Positions 55,955-64,000 of a stretch of DNA of 64,000 nucleotides are shown piece by piece (the first letter of the stretch is position 1; each line of letters begins with the position of its first letter). The DNA comes from Vreelandella piezotolerans. Lineage in GTDB: Bacteria; Pseudomonadota; Gammaproteobacteria; Pseudomonadales; Halomonadaceae. The notes below the pieces were generated by a model. The model was not told where the DNA came from, did no database searches, and saw nothing but the letters and a program-made list of their open reading frames with translations. Location of the stretch: assembly GCF_012427705.1 (NCBI RefSeq), contig NZ_CP048602.1, forward strand, positions 2,914,001-2,978,000, given 5' to 3'. The position numbers and the translations under genes were made by a program.

Positions 55955-56632
55955 CTATCGCATCATGCGTTCTGCCAACGTCTCCAACTCGGGCACCGTC
56001 ATATCGGGTTCGATCCCCCAAGGGTCGAACGGTGCATCCGAATGGCGACGTACCCAGGCACTGCGCAAGCCCGCATGGGTGGCACCAATCACATCGAACG
56101 GGTTACTGGAGATGAGCCATGTGGTTTCCGGCCGCGTCTCTAACCGTGTGCGAAGATAGGCGTAAACGGCGGGGTCGGGCTTGAAGCGCTTAATGGCGTC
56201 GACACTCACCACGGCGTCCATGTGACTTTTCACCCCGGCGCGCGTCAACAGCTGATTGACGGCATCTTCGGTACCGTTCGAAAACGCCACACAGCGAATA
56301 CCGGCATCGCGCAGTCGATCCAGCGCAGGCACCACATCGGGAAAAGCGGGCAGCTCAGCATAAACCGCCATCAAGTGGTCACGATCGTTATCCGACAGGC
56401 CGGTTTGCAGCGCGCGGTCGGTAAATACCAGCGCCTCGCGGGTACACTCGGCAAAGGGCACATAGGCGCCCATCAGCCCATGGCGAAAGCTGTACTCTAG
56501 CTGTTTTTCCCGCCAGCGCTTGGCGAACTCTCCCGCCTGCTGCGCATCTTGCAGGCGACGTTTCAGCTCGATCGTCACGCCTTGGGTATCAATCAGCGTG
56601 CCGTATACGTCAAAAGCGAGTACCGGTTGCAT
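55955..56632 (-). CDS. HAD-superfamily haloacid dehalogenase type II
   Basis: Hydrolyses 2-haloacids through a covalent ester on the nucleophilic aspartate. The 225-residue reading starts at ATG 56632 (AAGGAG seven bases upstream); a longer frame to 56707 is open but unsupported. Motif I is VLAFDVYGTLIDTQG (nucleophile Asp8), motif II CVAFSNGTEDAV (Ser and Asn), motif III near RFKPDPAVYAYL, and motif IV WLISSNPFDVIGATHAGL. FDVYGTL and SNP-FD are typical of L-2-haloacid dehalogenases. True substrate unknown. Confidence 0.88.
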   Translation of the reverse strand: MQPVLAFDVYGTLIDTQGVTIELKRRLQDAQQAGEFAKRWREKQLEYSFRHGLMGAYVPFAECTREALVFTDRALQTGLSDNDRDHLMAVYAELPAFPDVVPALDRLRDAGIRCVAFSNGTEDAVNQLLTRAGVKSHMDAVVSVDAIKRFKPDPAVYAYLRTRLETRPETTWLISSNPFDVIGATHAGLRSAWVRRHSDAPFDPWGIEPDMTVPELETLAERMMR

Positions 56633-56776
56633 GACAGGCTCCTTTTCAAACATTGATGGCTTTATGACGTTAAGCGTAGCGGGCTGGCCGAAAACCTCCA
56701 TTAGCATGACATCTCACTTGGCCGTGAAAAGAGACCTCGCCTTGCGGTGTTCGTTTCATTACTTGCCAACAGTAAT

Positions 56777-56799
56777 GCAAACAATCATTATTATCATTC
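56777..56799. promoter_or_regulatory. Fur-box-like operator
   Basis: The strand opposite to the gene reads AATGATAATAATGATTGTTT, three consecutive hexamers close to the NATWAT units of the gammaproteobacterial Fur box with about two mismatches. It lies about 30 bases before the response-regulator start. Iron control would fit a regulator/kinase unit fused to a TonB-dependent receptor downstream. Confidence 0.55.
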
Positions 56800-56827
56800 G
56801 CCAGAACAATGCTCTTTATGGTTCATG

Positions 56828-57514
56828 ATGCCTGCTCCTCACCACCTCTTATTGATCGACGATGACCCTATCCTTGGTGAGCAGTTGATCACGCTGCTCA
56901 GCCAGCGTAACTACCGCGTTACTCACTGCCTGGATGCCGACAGCGGTTTTCGATGTGTACAGGAAAACGATATCCATCTGCTGCTACTGGACGTCCGACT
57001 GCCGGGCATGAGCGGCTTGGAGCTACTCGCAGTGCTGCGTGACAGGTTCTCCCTGCCCGTTTTAATGCTGAGCGCGTGCGGGGCCGAAGAAGAGCGCATC
57101 AAAGGGCTACAGCACGGCGCGGATGACTATTTGGCCAAGCCCTTCCACCCGCTCGAATTGGCGCTGCGTATCGACGCATTGCTGCGTCGCTCGGCCCCGC
57201 CACCCGCTGCCCAAGCACAGTGCTTGCAGGTGGATGACCTCTCCCTTGACGCCTCTCGCACAGAGCTCAAAGTGGCAGGGCAAGCCGTCGAGCTTACCCC
57301 GCTACAGTTTCGTTTACTGTGGCTGTTGGCCCATCACCGAGGCCAAACGCTGAGCAAGACGTATCTCTATCATCGCCTGTTTCAGCGGGAGTACAGCCCC
57401 TATGACCGTAGCCTGGATATACACGTCAGCCGCGTTCGTCGTAAGCTCAGCGGTGCCGGATTCGACGCGCTAAGGCTGCAAACTCAGCACGGCAAAGGGT
57501 ACTGCTTGCAATGA
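56828..57514 (+). CDS. OmpR/PhoB-type response regulator
   Basis: A 228-residue two-component regulator. Start: ATG 56828 or 56825, no clear Shine-Dalgarno. The receiver has LLLIDDDPILGEQ and LLLLDVRLPGMSGLE (phospho-Asp near 53) with LMLSACGAEEERIKG and ADDYLAKPF. The winged-helix effector starts near residue 130 (VELTPLQFRLLWLLAHHRG, DRSLDIHVSRVRRKL). Its stop overlaps the next gene (ATGA), which begins as its cognate sensor kinase. Because that kinase is truncated into a chimera, the regulator is probably an orphan. It lies behind a Fur-box-like site. Confidence 0.9.
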   Translation: MPAPHHLLLIDDDPILGEQLITLLSQRNYRVTHCLDADSGFRCVQENDIHLLLLDVRLPGMSGLELLAVLRDRFSLPVLMLSACGAEEERIKGLQHGADDYLAKPFHPLELALRIDALLRRSAPPPAAQAQCLQVDDLSLDASRTELKVAGQAVELTPLQFRLLWLLAHHRGQTLSKTYLYHRLFQREYSPYDRSLDIHVSRVRRKLSGAGFDALRLQTQHGKGYCLQ

Positions 57515-59442
57515 GACAGCGATTGCTATGGAAGCTGTGCGGCATCGTGGCGACCGGCGGCATTGCGTTAGTGGTCTCGACGTCACTGCTCGAGAAATGG
57601 GCAGAGCGCCAAATGAGCGTGATTGCCCCGCATCACCAACACACCTTGGCAGGCTGGGGCGAGACTGCCGAAGCCCTTTACCGCGCGGGCGACGACGCCG
57701 CACTCGCCGACTGGCTAGACGCACTGCAAGCCCAGGAGAACACCTGGGCAGCGGTGGTTACCTCGAGCGTAACGCCAGTGGCTGGCGGCACGCTCTCCGA
57801 ACAGTTTCAAGAGGGTTATCGGTTGGGCCGTGTAGATCCTGCCCTGCTCAAGCGCGTCGAAGTCACCACGGGGGCCGGTCGTGCCACTGATGGCCCCGGT
57901 GCCCTAGGCGGCAGCGTGCGCTTCGTCACTAAAGACCCCGATGATCTACTGCGTGATGGAGAGCGCTTGGGCGGGCTATTGTCGGCGGGAGCGGGCACCA
58001 ACCCAGAAAGTTATCGCGTGAGCACCACCCTGTTTGGTCGCGTCAACGACCAGTGGAGCGCCATGGGCACTCTCGTCGAACGCGACCAGCAACGCTATGA
58101 AGACGGCAACGGCAGCGAACAGGCCGGCACCGAGGCCAATCAGCAGTTGGGCCAAGTGAAACTGCTAGGGGACTTCGGCACACAGCGTTTTACGCTCAGC
58201 CATGAGATTCGTCAGGACGAAGGCGAACGGGCCCAGCGGCCTCAATGGGTCGTTAGCGGCTTCAATCGCCTGTACTCGCTGGATGCCGAGCGCCAAACCA
58301 GTACGCTGAATTACCAACTGCGCCCGCAGGGGCAATCATGGCTCGACCTGGAAGCCACGCTGTACCACACCACAGCCGATGTGGAACAAAACGTCGCGGA
58401 CCGCTGGGGACGTTATTTCGGCGAATCCGAGTCCACCGGGCTGACCCTTGCCAATACGAGCCGTCTGGGCAGCCACCGTATCGTTTACGGCATTGACTAT
58501 CGTGATGACGAGGTCACCGCAGGTTACGAGGAAAACCCCACACAGGAACGCGAAAGCGGTGATATCGCCGGGATATTCGTACAAAACGACCTGCAGCTCA
58601 CCGATGACGTTCGACTGGGAATCGGCGCCCGGTACGACCGTTATCGCCTCACCGATAATAGCGGCCTCTCTTACCGCGAGGACGACATAAGCCCCAATAT
58701 CGACGCCGAGTGGATGGTCTCCGATCACGTCACGTTGAGCGCTGCCCATGCACGCGCATTCCGCGGCCCGAAAGCCCACGATGCGTTCAAGCTCGAAGGC
58801 GCCGCCAACGCCCCGGGCCTTCGCGGCGAACAGGCCCGTAATAGTGAAATCGCCGCGCGCTTCGAGCAGGGCCCTTGGCAACTCAGTGCGGAGCTGTACC
58901 GTTCGACCATCGATGACGTCATTGCCGACCCCCTGGGCCGCCCTACCCTGTATCAGAACGTCGGCGATCTTGAATCCAACGGTTATGTGCTCAGCGCGAA
59001 TTACCAGTGGGCATCACTGTCCGCCGGGCTGAGCTTCCATCACAATGATATCGAGCTGAATGGCCAGCCGCTGACCGTTTATGAGTACAACGGTATTGGT
59101 AACACCATCGGCAATACCTGGACGGCAAACGTCGACTACCAAGTCAATCGCGCCTGGCAGGTGGGCTGGCGTGGCCAGTTCGTCGAGGGCATTAGCGCCT
59201 TGGAGACCTCGGTGGGCACCATTGGCAAACCGGGGTATGGCGTACACGATGCCTATGTCCGCTGGCTTCCCACCCAAAGCGAGGACTTAGCGGTCACGCT
59301 AACCGTCAACAACTTGCTGGATAAGCAGTATCTGGACCATGCCAGCAACGCAGACTTCGAGCACCTCCCAGGCTATGAGGGCATCGTAGGGCTGGCCGAG
59401 CCCGGGCGCGACGTTCGCCTGGGCGTCGACTACCGGTTTTAA
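57511..59442 (+). CDS. Chimera: N-terminus of a sensor histidine kinase fused in frame to a TonB-dependent receptor lacking its start
   Basis: A 643-residue frame of two unrelated parts. Residues 1 to about 107 are the start of a CpxA/PfeS-like sensor kinase: MRQRLLWKLCGIVATGGIAL (membrane helix) and a periplasmic segment to EQFQEGYRLGR. From about residue 108 the sequence is a siderophore receptor: VDPALLKRVEVTTGAGRATD and GALGGSVRFVTKDPDDLL are the end of the plug domain, and the rest is a beta-barrel ending VRLGVDYRF. The receptor has lost its signal peptide, TonB box and most of the plug; the kinase has lost HAMP, HisKA and ATPase domains. The junction is near 57832. It is probably non-functional as either protein, although continued reading frame is preserved. 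Confidence 0.85.
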   Translation: MRQRLLWKLCGIVATGGIALVVSTSLLEKWAERQMSVIAPHHQHTLAGWGETAEALYRAGDDAALADWLDALQAQENTWAAVVTSSVTPVAGGTLSEQFQEGYRLGRVDPALLKRVEVTTGAGRATDGPGALGGSVRFVTKDPDDLLRDGERLGGLLSAGAGTNPESYRVSTTLFGRVNDQWSAMGTLVERDQQRYEDGNGSEQAGTEANQQLGQVKLLGDFGTQRFTLSHEIRQDEGERAQRPQWVVSGFNRLYSLDAERQTSTLNYQLRPQGQSWLDLEATLYHTTADVEQNVADRWGRYFGESESTGLTLANTSRLGSHRIVYGIDYRDDEVTAGYEENPTQERESGDIAGIFVQNDLQLTDDVRLGIGARYDRYRLTDNSGLSYREDDISPNIDAEWMVSDHVTLSAAHARAFRGPKAHDAFKLEGAANAPGLRGEQARNSEIAARFEQGPWQLSAELYRSTIDDVIADPLGRPTLYQNVGDLESNGYVLSANYQWASLSAGLSFHHNDIELNGQPLTVYEYNGIGNTIGNTWTANVDYQVNRAWQVGWRGQFVEGISALETSVGTIGKPGYGVHDAYVRWLPTQSEDLAVTLTVNNLLDKQYLDHASNADFEHLPGYEGIVGLAEPGRDVRLGVDYRF

Positions 59443-59468
59443 TCCCAGTGTTCACTACGTACTGAAAC

Positions 59469-59497
59469 GACACTGCCCGCAGCAAGCGGGCAGTGTC
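59469..59497. terminator. Hairpin between the chimeric gene and doeD
   Basis: GACACTGCCCGC and GCGGGCAGTGTC form a perfect 12-bp stem around AGCAA. T-runs are weak on both sides (GTT and GTTTC). It stands between convergent genes. Confidence 0.7.
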
Positions 59498-59522
59498 GTT
59501 GGTCGAGTTATGCGTTCAGGCG

Positions 59523-60956
59523 TTAAATCGTGAAGGCGGCTTCCTGCTGGCCGGTTTTCAGGTCACCCGCACGCACCAGCTCATCGGTCACGCGGTCGAT
59601 GGCGCGCTTGGCACGACCGATCATCTCGTCCACTTCGCCACGGTTGATGGTCAGCGGCGGCGCGAAGCCGAGAATGTCGCCCTGAGGCATGGCGCGGGCA
59701 ATCAGGTTCTCTTCCAGCGCGGCAGCGGCGACACGCGGGCCCACTTTCAGCGCGGGGTCGAAGTGCAGGCGCTGTTTGGCATCCGGAGAGAATTCCAGCG
59801 CAGCCATCAGGCCAACACCGCGCACATCACCCAACAGCGGGTGGCCTTCAAACGTCGCTTTCAGCTGCTGCTGGAAGTAGCCGCCGGTTTCAGCCGCGTT
59901 GCCCACTAGGTTTTCGCGCTCGATGATATCCAGGTTCGCAAGACCTGCGGCACAGCCCAGGGCGTGGCCTGAGTAGGTCCAGCCGTGGCCGATGGGTCCA
60001 AATTCACCGGTGCCCTGCTCAAGCACTTTCCACACTTTATCGCCGACAATCACGCCAGACAGCGGCTGGTAGGCGCTGGTCAGGCCTTTGGCGATAGTGA
60101 TCAGGTCAGGCTTCATATTGTAGTGGTGGCTACCGAAGTCGGAGCCGGTACGGCCAAAACCGCACACTACTTCGTCGGCAATGAGCAGCACGTCGTACTT
60201 ATCCAGTACCGGCTGAATCGCTTCCCAGTAGCCTTCCGGCGGCGGCACGATACCGCCAGTGCCAAGTACCGGCTCGCCGATAAAGGCGGCAACGGTGTCC
60301 GGGCCCTCTTCCAGAATCATCGCTTCGAGCTTATCTGCGCAATAGGCAGAGAACTCCCGCTCGGTCATGCCGTGCTGCTCGGCGGCGCGCAGGTAGTAGT
60401 GCGGCGCTTCGGTATGGCGGATGGTATCGATGGGCAGGTCGAAGTGGTCGTGGAACGCCTTCAGGCCGGTCAGCGAACCAGACGCGATACCGGAGCCGTG
60501 GTAACCGCGCATACGCGAGATGACCTTTTTCTTCTGCGGGCGACCCAGTACGTTGTTGTAGTAACGCACGATTTTGAGCTGGGTTTCGTTGGCATCAGAA
60601 CCCGACATGCCGTAGTAGACCTTGGACATGTTGAGGCCTGCGATTTTCAGCACGCGCTCGGAAAGCTCGATTTGCGGCTCGTTGGAGTGGCCTACATAAG
60701 TGTGGTAGTAGGAGAGTTCCAGCGCCTGCTTGTAGATAGCTTCAGCCACTTCAGTGCGACCATAGCCGATGTTCACACAGTAAAGACCCGCAAAACCGTC
60801 GATGAACTCGCGGCCATCTTTATCGACGATATTAATGCCTTTACCACCGGTAATAACACGGCCCGGTGCGTCGCCGTGGGCGAAGTCACGCAGGTGGGTA
60901 GAGGCGTGGAAGGTGACTTTACGGTCGCGTTCGATCAGATCCTGATGCAAGCTCAT
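59523..60956 (-). CDS. doeD: Diaminobutyrate aminotransferase of ectoine degradation (DoeD type)
   Basis: A class III PLP aminotransferase of 477 residues from ATG 60956 (GAGAG upstream); the frame is open to 61232 but that part is out of character. In ectoine breakdown DoeD converts 2,4-diaminobutyrate to aspartate semialdehyde, which DoeC oxidises. Motifs: FIDGFAGLYCVNIGYGR, YYHTYVGHSNEPQ, MRGYHGSGIASGSLTG, IADEVVCGFGRTG and the PLP lysine in LITIAKGLTSAYQPL. The neighbours doeC, doeX and doeB give the assignment; by itself it could be another omega-transaminase. Confidence 0.88.
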   Translation of the reverse strand: MSLHQDLIERDRKVTFHASTHLRDFAHGDAPGRVITGGKGINIVDKDGREFIDGFAGLYCVNIGYGRTEVAEAIYKQALELSYYHTYVGHSNEPQIELSERVLKIAGLNMSKVYYGMSGSDANETQLKIVRYYNNVLGRPQKKKVISRMRGYHGSGIASGSLTGLKAFHDHFDLPIDTIRHTEAPHYYLRAAEQHGMTEREFSAYCADKLEAMILEEGPDTVAAFIGEPVLGTGGIVPPPEGYWEAIQPVLDKYDVLLIADEVVCGFGRTGSDFGSHHYNMKPDLITIAKGLTSAYQPLSGVIVGDKVWKVLEQGTGEFGPIGHGWTYSGHALGCAAGLANLDIIERENLVGNAAETGGYFQQQLKATFEGHPLLGDVRGVGLMAALEFSPDAKQRLHFDPALKVGPRVAAAALEENLIARAMPQGDILGFAPPLTINRGEVDEMIGRAKRAIDRVTDELVRAGDLKTGQQEAAFTI

Positions 60957-61140
60957 AACGTTCTCTCTGTACGATAAACCTCCCCACTGTTGGGAAGGGT
61001 GTTTTATCTTTGGTGACTGACTAGCTGTTGGCCACCTAGCGGTGTCTTCGCCCGGCAAAGCCGACCTCCTACTGAACAAATCAAATTTTTGAACAGTTAT
61101 TGTGGGAGGACGCTTCAGCGCGCGATTCTGTTCTTTACAA

Positions 61141-62637
61141 TTAGCTACCCGATACCGAACCCAGCGCGCCCAGGCAGTAGTATTTCGTTTCCAGGTACTC
61201 ATCGATACCTGTAGCGCCACCTTCACGGCCAAGGCCGGACTGTTTGACGCCGCCGAAGGGCACGGGCGGGCCGGTCATCTTCACGGAGTTGACGCTCACC
61301 ATGCCGTACTCCAGTGCGCGCATCAGCTTCCAAATACGACGAATATCGTGGGTGTAGATGTACGCAGCCAGGCCGTATTCGGTGTCGTTGGCCATCTCGA
61401 TCACTTCGTCGTCGCTACTATAAGCGGTAATGCCAGCCACGGGGGCAAAGTTCTCTTCCCGCCATACTTTCATTTGCGGTGTCACACCGGTCAGCAGTAC
61501 TGGCATAAAGAAGTTGTCGCCCGGCGCTTGGCTTTGGTCGCCCGCCACCATCGTAGCGCCTTGGGAGATCGCGTCGTCCACAATCGCGGCTGCTTTTTCG
61601 ACCGCTTGGCGGTGAATGAGCGGGCCAAGATCAACTTCGCCGTGCAGGCCATTGCCCACGGTGAGGGCCGCCATACGCTCGGTGAACTGGGCCACGAACT
61701 CATCGTGAATCGATTCGTGCACCAGAATCCGGTTAGCGGCTAGGCAGTCTTGCCCAGCGGTTTGGAACTTGGCCGCTACCGCAGCATAGGCGGCCTCTTT
61801 CGGGTCCATATCTGGCCCGACGATAAACGGCGCGTTGCCACCCAGCTCCAGTGAAAGACGCTTCACGGTGTTAGCGCTTTGCTCGATGAGCAGGCGGCCA
61901 ACGCGGGTGGAGCCGGTGAACGAGAGCGCACGAATACGCGGTTCGCTGCACAAAATCTTGGAGACTTCCGCAGGCTCGCCCAATACCACGTTGAAGATGC
62001 CTTCTGGGATGCCCGCTCGCTCGGCGAGTTCTGCCAGCGCCAGCGCCGAGAACGGCGTTTCGTTGGCGGGCTTCACAATCACCGGGCAGCCTGCGGCCAG
62101 CGCGGCAGCGGCTTTGCGGGTGATCATCGCCAGCGGGAAGTTCCACGGCGTAATCATCGCGGCAATGCCCACCGGCTCTTTAATGGTGCCGAGCGATGCA
62201 TTGGGAATGTGGCTCGGGATGGTCTCGCCGTAGGTGCGCTTGCCCTCTTCCGCGAACCAACGCACGAAGCTTGCGCCATACTCTACTTCACCACGGGCAT
62301 CGGGCAGCGGTTTGCCCTGCTCCAGGGTCATGATGGTCGCTAGGTCTTCGCGGTTGGCTTGAATGAGGTCGTACCAGGCCAGCAGGCGTTCGCAACGCTC
62401 GTCGGCGCGCAGTGCCCGCCAGTGGACAAACGCCGCTTCGGCGGCATCCACAGCAGCGGTAATCTGCTCTGCTTCCAGCAGCGGAATATGGCCAATGGCT
62501 TCGTTGGTCGCGGGATCGTATACCGCCTCTTCGCGGCCACCTTCGCCATGGGTCCACTTGCCGTTCACGTAGGCGTACTGCCGGAACAGGCGCGGATCTT
62601 CCAGGCGTTTAGCAAGCGTGGTCGATAGTGTGGTCAT
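61141..62637 (-). CDS. doeC: Aspartate-semialdehyde dehydrogenase of ectoine degradation (DoeC type)
   Basis: An NAD(P)-dependent aldehyde dehydrogenase of the succinate-semialdehyde dehydrogenase group, 498 residues from ATG 62637 (GGGGGGG about six bases upstream); a GTG at 62643 is in frame. The catalytic Cys is in FQTAGQDCLAANR and the general-base Glu in SLELGGNAPFIVGP. TPWNFPLAMITRKAAAALAAG and FTGSTRVGRLL bind the cofactor. In the doe pathway it oxidises aspartate semialdehyde to aspartate. Without the neighbours it would be called GabD. A 184-base gap separates it from doeD and 224 bases from doeX. Confidence 0.88.
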   Translation of the reverse strand: MTTLSTTLAKRLEDPRLFRQYAYVNGKWTHGEGGREEAVYDPATNEAIGHIPLLEAEQITAAVDAAEAAFVHWRALRADERCERLLAWYDLIQANREDLATIMTLEQGKPLPDARGEVEYGASFVRWFAEEGKRTYGETIPSHIPNASLGTIKEPVGIAAMITPWNFPLAMITRKAAAALAAGCPVIVKPANETPFSALALAELAERAGIPEGIFNVVLGEPAEVSKILCSEPRIRALSFTGSTRVGRLLIEQSANTVKRLSLELGGNAPFIVGPDMDPKEAAYAAVAAKFQTAGQDCLAANRILVHESIHDEFVAQFTERMAALTVGNGLHGEVDLGPLIHRQAVEKAAAIVDDAISQGATMVAGDQSQAPGDNFFMPVLLTGVTPQMKVWREENFAPVAGITAYSSDDEVIEMANDTEYGLAAYIYTHDIRRIWKLMRALEYGMVSVNSVKMTGPPVPFGGVKQSGLGREGGATGIDEYLETKYYCLGALGSVSGS

Positions 62638-62783
62638 GGGCACCCCCCCAGGTTGCAGCCAATACGATGAGGCCCGCTAGAGGCGACACACCGTGCACAT
62701 CAAAAGGATCATCCATCGCGGCTCAAGGGCCGCGCTAAATCGATGTGCCTAGCGTAAGGGAGAATCGCCACGAAGTGTTTTTG

Positions 62784-62813
62784 AAAGCGCCGGTGTTTTC
62801 CGGCACTTTTTTT
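62784..62813 (+). terminator. Plus-strand intrinsic terminator inside the doe cluster
   Basis: AAAG-C-GCCGG (62784-62793) pairs with CCGGC-A-CTTT (62800-62809) with one mismatch, followed by seven T residues on the plus strand. The flanking genes are on the minus strand, so its use is unclear; see findings. Confidence 0.75.
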
Positions 62814-62861
62814 GTGGCAAGACGTTTTATGATGGTTTTTTTTGGCCGCAAGGCAAAGCGG

Positions 62862-63338
62862 CTAAAGCGCAGCGCTGGGGTCGATGCCAATCGGCTGATG
62901 CTTGACGGTCTTCGTCACGATATACGTAAAGTAGCGCTCAATGCCCACCTCCGATACCAGCCATTTATCCATCAGGCGCTGGTAGCTATCGATGGTGCGG
63001 GCTTCGAACTTCACCAGATAATCGACGCCACCGCCGACGGCCACGCACTCGGTCACCTCGGGAGTTTGCATCACCAGGGCTTCAAAGCGGGCAAAGCTTT
63101 CGGCGTTGTGCTGCTTGAGCTCGATCTGCACCCACACGGGGTTACGCGGCACCAGCACGTCAGCATTGATGCGCGCGGTGTAGCCCTCGATCACTCCGGC
63201 CTTTTCCAGGCGCTTCACCCGTTCCCAGCAGGGGCTGACCGAGAGGTTGATCGCCTCGGCCAGCTTCGATTTGGTGATTCGCCCATCCCGAGAGAGGATA
63301 TCAAGGATTTTGAGATCAAAACGGTCCAGTTTCATCAT
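62862..63338 (-). CDS. doeX: Lrp/AsnC-type regulator of ectoine degradation (DoeX)
   Basis: A 158-residue regulator; DoeX in Halomonas elongata binds near the doe operon promoter. The HTH is LDILSRDGRITKSKLAEAINLSVSPCWERVKRLEKAGV (residues about 9-45), then the RAM domain with PEVTECVAVGGGVDYLVKFEARTIDSYQRLMD. It starts eight bases after the doeB stop, with GGAGG in the end of doeB serving as ribosome-binding site, so it is coupled to doeB. Two ATGs (63338 and 63335) are adjacent. Confidence 0.9.
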   Translation of the reverse strand: MMKLDRFDLKILDILSRDGRITKSKLAEAINLSVSPCWERVKRLEKAGVIEGYTARINADVLVPRNPVWVQIELKQHNAESFARFEALVMQTPEVTECVAVGGGVDYLVKFEARTIDSYQRLMDKWLVSEVGIERYFTYIVTKTVKHQPIGIDPSAAL

Positions 63339-63346
63339 GCCGGGGG

Positions 63347-64000
63347 CTACGCCTCCAGGCGTTCGACAACATCGGCGATCACCGCCAGGGTGTCCCCCAT
63401 ATTGATCAGCGAGGGCGCACGGCGGGCCATGAGAATACCATCGCGCTCGGCCTTGTACGCCACTGGTGCGGTGCCGCTGCGGGTCATATCGTAGACATAA
63501 GCGATGGTTTGGCCCTTCTTCACTTCGTCGCCCAGTGCCACCAGCAGCTCTAATACGCCCGAATGCTGGCTCTGCACGTAGCAGCTAGCATCTGGCATAT
63601 CGAGGTACATTTGCCCGCCTTCGGGCATTTCTACACTGCCCTCTACTAAACCATAATGAATCAAGAAGTTGCGCACGCCACGTTCGGCAATGGCAATGCT
63701 TTGCGGCGTAGAGGTGCCGCCGCCGCCCAGTTCGGTCGCCACAAACACCTTGCCTTGGCGCTCGCAGGCGGTGTCGAAGAGTTTTTCGGCATCCAACTCA
63801 AACATCACCATGGCGTAAGGCGCACCAAACGCTTTGGCACCTTCCAGGGCGGCCTGCTGTTGAGCTTTGTCATCCAGCACGTGGGAAGCGCCAAACGGCA
63901 GAATATCCAGCGTGCGGCCGCCAGAGTGCAGGTCGAGCACCACATCGCTCATGGGCACCAGCACGCGGGTGAAGTAGTCGGCAATTTGCGAGGTCACCGT
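63347..64000 (-). CDS. doeB: N-alpha-acetyl-L-2,4-diaminobutyrate deacetylase (DoeB), partial
   Basis: Second step of ectoine degradation: removes the acetyl group from N-alpha-acetyl-diaminobutyrate produced by ectoine hydrolase DoeA. The C-terminal 217 codons are visible; the N-terminus and probably doeA lie past the right edge. It is an M14/aspartoacylase-like zinc amidohydrolase: the motif VVLDLHSGGRTLDILPF supplies a metal His, and ELGGGGTSTPQSI follows. The last third is a biotinyl/lipoyl-like beta domain (HSGVLELLVALGDEVKKGQ), as in DoeB. The doeB-doeX-doeC-doeD order supports the call. Confidence 0.93.
   Translation of the reverse strand, partial: TVTSQIADYFTRVLVPMSDVVLDLHSGGRTLDILPFGASHVLDDKAQQQAALEGAKAFGAPYAMVMFELDAEKLFDTACERQGKVFVATELGGGGTSTPQSIAIAERGVRNFLIHYGLVEGSVEMPEGGQMYLDMPDASCYVQSQHSGVLELLVALGDEVKKGQTIAYVYDMTRSGTAPVAYKAERDGILMARRAPSLINMGDTLAVIADVVERLEA

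Noticed and set aside
59985..60977. A 330-residue plus-strand open frame
   Set aside because: Antisense to doeD, whose PLP-enzyme motifs are complete.
62745..63494. A 249-residue plus-strand open frame
   Set aside because: It is antisense to doeX and the end of doeB; the residue pattern is what the reverse of those genes would give.

Overview
The window reads as chromosomal DNA of a halophilic gammaproteobacterium of the Halomonadaceae (Halomonas or a close relative). The evidence is a doeB-doeX-doeC-doeD ectoine-degradation cluster at the right edge, the AmgK/MurU cell-wall recycling pair beside lptD, an rpoS-nlpD-pcm-surE-truD-ispF-ispD-ftsB block in the usual gammaproteobacterial order, and a moderately high G+C content. 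I see no rRNA, tRNA, CRISPR array, insertion sequence or prophage.

Layout. 1-9.1 kb, mostly minus strand: cca (cut by the left edge), apaH, an inserted plus-strand GMC oxidoreductase with a very small Tat-signal partner, then apaG-rsmA-pdxA-surA-lptD (RNA maturation, PLP synthesis, outer-membrane assembly). 9.1-14.5 kb: amgK-murU, an OsmC protein, speD, an LpxL-type acyltransferase and alr. 14.6-21.9 kb: the rpoS-to-ftsB block read leftwards, with several overlapping genes. 22-39.5 kb: a FemAB/GNAT-like protein, an aldehyde dehydrogenase, a hybrid histidine kinase overlapping a REC-EAL protein overlapping hexR, a RidA protein, an Lrp-type regulator divergent from leuA, a tandem-Usp protein, two adjacent crcB genes of predicted opposite topology, an Acr3/BASS-type transporter, a SulP transporter, an NAD-type isocitrate dehydrogenase and a ZIP transporter. 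39.7-45 kb: a DUF3047 protein, a BdlA-like PAS-PAS-chemotaxis gene broken by a one-base frameshift, a 1-Cys peroxiredoxin, a CNNM protein, a small unknown gene and a TetR regulator.

45-54.8 kb is the accessory region and holds the most unusual content. A 770-residue protein carries a complete tubulin-tyrosine-ligase-like ATP-grasp domain followed by a PqqD-like peptide-recognition domain and an unassigned C-terminal domain. Immediately downstream is an 82-residue exported peptide whose tail is almost only Glu, Gly and Ala, similar in composition to a tubulin C-terminal tail. About 3 kb further on, a c-type cytochrome carries nearly the same N-terminal leader (16 of 26 positions identical) and its own Glu/Ala/Gly-rich stretch. 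I infer a leader-guided peptide-modification system in which the ligase adds amino acids to acidic tails of exported proteins. Around it are a DinB-fold protein, an L,D-transpeptidase translationally coupled to an lgt gene, a small Cys-containing exported protein, an AhpD-like protein, and an ECF sigma factor with a membrane thioredoxin-like protein and a zinc-finger anti-sigma candidate. The last four genes look richer in A+T than the core genome and may be acquired.

55-59.5 kb: luxS, an ABM-family monooxygenase, a haloacid-dehalogenase-like protein, and an OmpR-type response regulator behind a Fur-box-like site. The gene after the regulator is an in-frame chimera joining the start of a sensor kinase to the barrel of a TonB-dependent receptor, apparently made by a deletion. 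59.5-64 kb: the ectoine-degradation genes, with doeB cut by the right edge.
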